DNA of 64,000 nucleotides, from assembly GCA_963842455.1 (NCBI GenBank), contig CAWJHE010000010.1, positions 1 through 64,000 of the forward strand, read 5' to 3'. Below, in pieces: positions 63,516-64,000 of the stretch. Under the pieces are notes generated by a model, which worked only from the letters and a program-made list of their open reading frames with translations, ran no database searches and was not told the DNA's origin. Every line of letters starts with the position of its first letter. The stretch's first letter is position 1. The position numbers were made by a program, and so were the translations under genes. The stretch comes from CAWJHE01 sp963842455 (lineage in GTDB: Bacteria; Chloroflexota; Anaerolineae; Anaerolineales; UBA4823).

Positions 63516-64000
63516 CTATTCAAACTGTCCGGGTCCCTGACGGAGACGGTCGATGAAAGCTGCCATCGCCTCGTAATGCGAGCCTCTCCAGTAAACCTGG
63601 TCGCAATTGCCGCATAGATGGAATTCATCATAGTATTTGCTTGTTAAGGGTAATAAGCGATCCACTATTTCAGCCTTTTCAACTGGTACCAGGGGATGGT
63701 TGCAGCGCAGACAGCGATTAAATGGCTTGATCTGACCCAGTAAATCAAAACGTAGCAGAACCTCACCCACTTGCAGTCTGGGAGAGAGGCTGCGCAGACA
63801 ATACCCCAACTTAACCTGCTTGCGCATCAAAAGTCCCCGGTCGCGCGTGAGCAGCACACGCAGGGATTCTTCTGCCAGTGAAGCCAGCTCCGGGTCCTGG
63901 TAATCATTACGATACCAGGTGTCAAAACCTAACATGCGCAGGTAAACAGCAAGTTTTCCCAGGTGGTTATCTAAAAGAAATCTGGGCTCCCCAGTTGGCC
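63516..64000 (-). CDS. Mut7-C RNase-domain protein (cut by window edge)
   Basis: The 3' part of a gene on the minus strand, open to the right edge. At the edge the frame reads FLLDNHLGKLAVYLRMLGFD, the conserved start of the PIN-like Mut7-C domain with its first Asp, so the ATG at 63935 is internal and not the start. SLAEESLRVLLTRDRGLLMR follows, with the second acidic cluster, and a C-terminal zinc ribbon (CLRCNHPLV ... FHLCGNCDQVYW). Many such proteins also have an N-terminal ubiquitin-like domain, which would lie outside the window. Confidence 0.88.
   Translation of the reverse strand, partial: PTGEPRFLLDNHLGKLAVYLRMLGFDTWYRNDYQDPELASLAEESLRVLLTRDRGLLMRKQVKLGYCLRSLSPRLQVGEVLLRFDLLGQIKPFNRCLRCNHPLVPVEKAEIVDRLLPLTSKYYDEFHLCGNCDQVYWRGSHYEAMAAFIDRLRQGPGQFE

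Overview
The window looks like a chromosomal segment of a Chloroflexota bacterium, most likely class Anaerolineae. This is an inference from gene content: long trigger factor next to clpP, arrays of NBR1/FW-type Ig domains on an M23 peptidase, a Na+-pumping acyl-CoA decarboxylase operon, paired CooC ATPases, and a DLD-GlcF-like fusion. No rRNA is present. One tRNA, Leu(UAG), is seen. Codon use is mixed, moderately GC-rich in housekeeping genes and AT-rich in parts of the left arm.

Left arm (1-13.8 kb): a decayed IS21-family element (4-2634) borders a defence-like island. The island holds a broken T5orf172-Sel1 gene, a gene with an R-X4-H HEPN-like motif, and a type I restriction-modification set (hsdM, hsdS, hsdR) interleaved with an Mrr-type endonuclease and several unrecognised small genes, ending with the M48/YgjP-like metallopeptidase gene that often follows hsdR. 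Related palindromic repeats sit inside both hsdM and hsdR.

Middle left (13.9-29.3 kb): a GNAT acetyltransferase, a secreted protein, a large FAD/Fe-S oxidoreductase, an M23-FW repeat protein whose 3' end has been duplicated together with a palindrome, a DUF1295 membrane protein, the mmdB-C-D-A operon (minus strand), and a small membrane/ferredoxin-type redox cluster. Five families of dispersed palindromic repeats fill the intergenic spaces.

Middle (29.3-43 kb): a tyrosine recombinase with a consensus promoter, an operator-like dyad and an upstream terminator sharing sequence with the -35 box; rnk; a radical SAM protein; tRNA-Leu; tig-clpP; HAD phosphatase-rlmN-mgtE; a methyltransferase; a SpoIIE-type phosphatase; a P-loop kinase-like protein; secD-secF with a clear terminator.

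Right arm (43-64 kb): prepilin peptidase, murA (with the Cys-to-Asp change typical of fosfomycin-insensitive enzymes), trxA, osmC, scpA, a YyaL-type protein, E1 alpha/beta of a 2-oxoacid dehydrogenase, xth, aldo-keto reductase, thiolase, a large anchored S51-like protein, cysS, two cooC-type genes, a cytidylate-kinase-like gene, a small nuclease-fold protein, hpt, an M24-fold protein lacking most metal ligands, and a Mut7-C RNase gene cut by the right edge.

A dominant feature of the sequence is about 30 reading-frame breaks in about 17 genes, including murA, secF and mmdA. About 25 of them read as one extra base. The clean stretches (about 28.6-42 kb and 50.3-59.5 kb) contrast with dense clusters elsewhere. 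The likeliest cause is uncorrected insertion errors in the assembly, so I annotate these genes as single units and flag each break.
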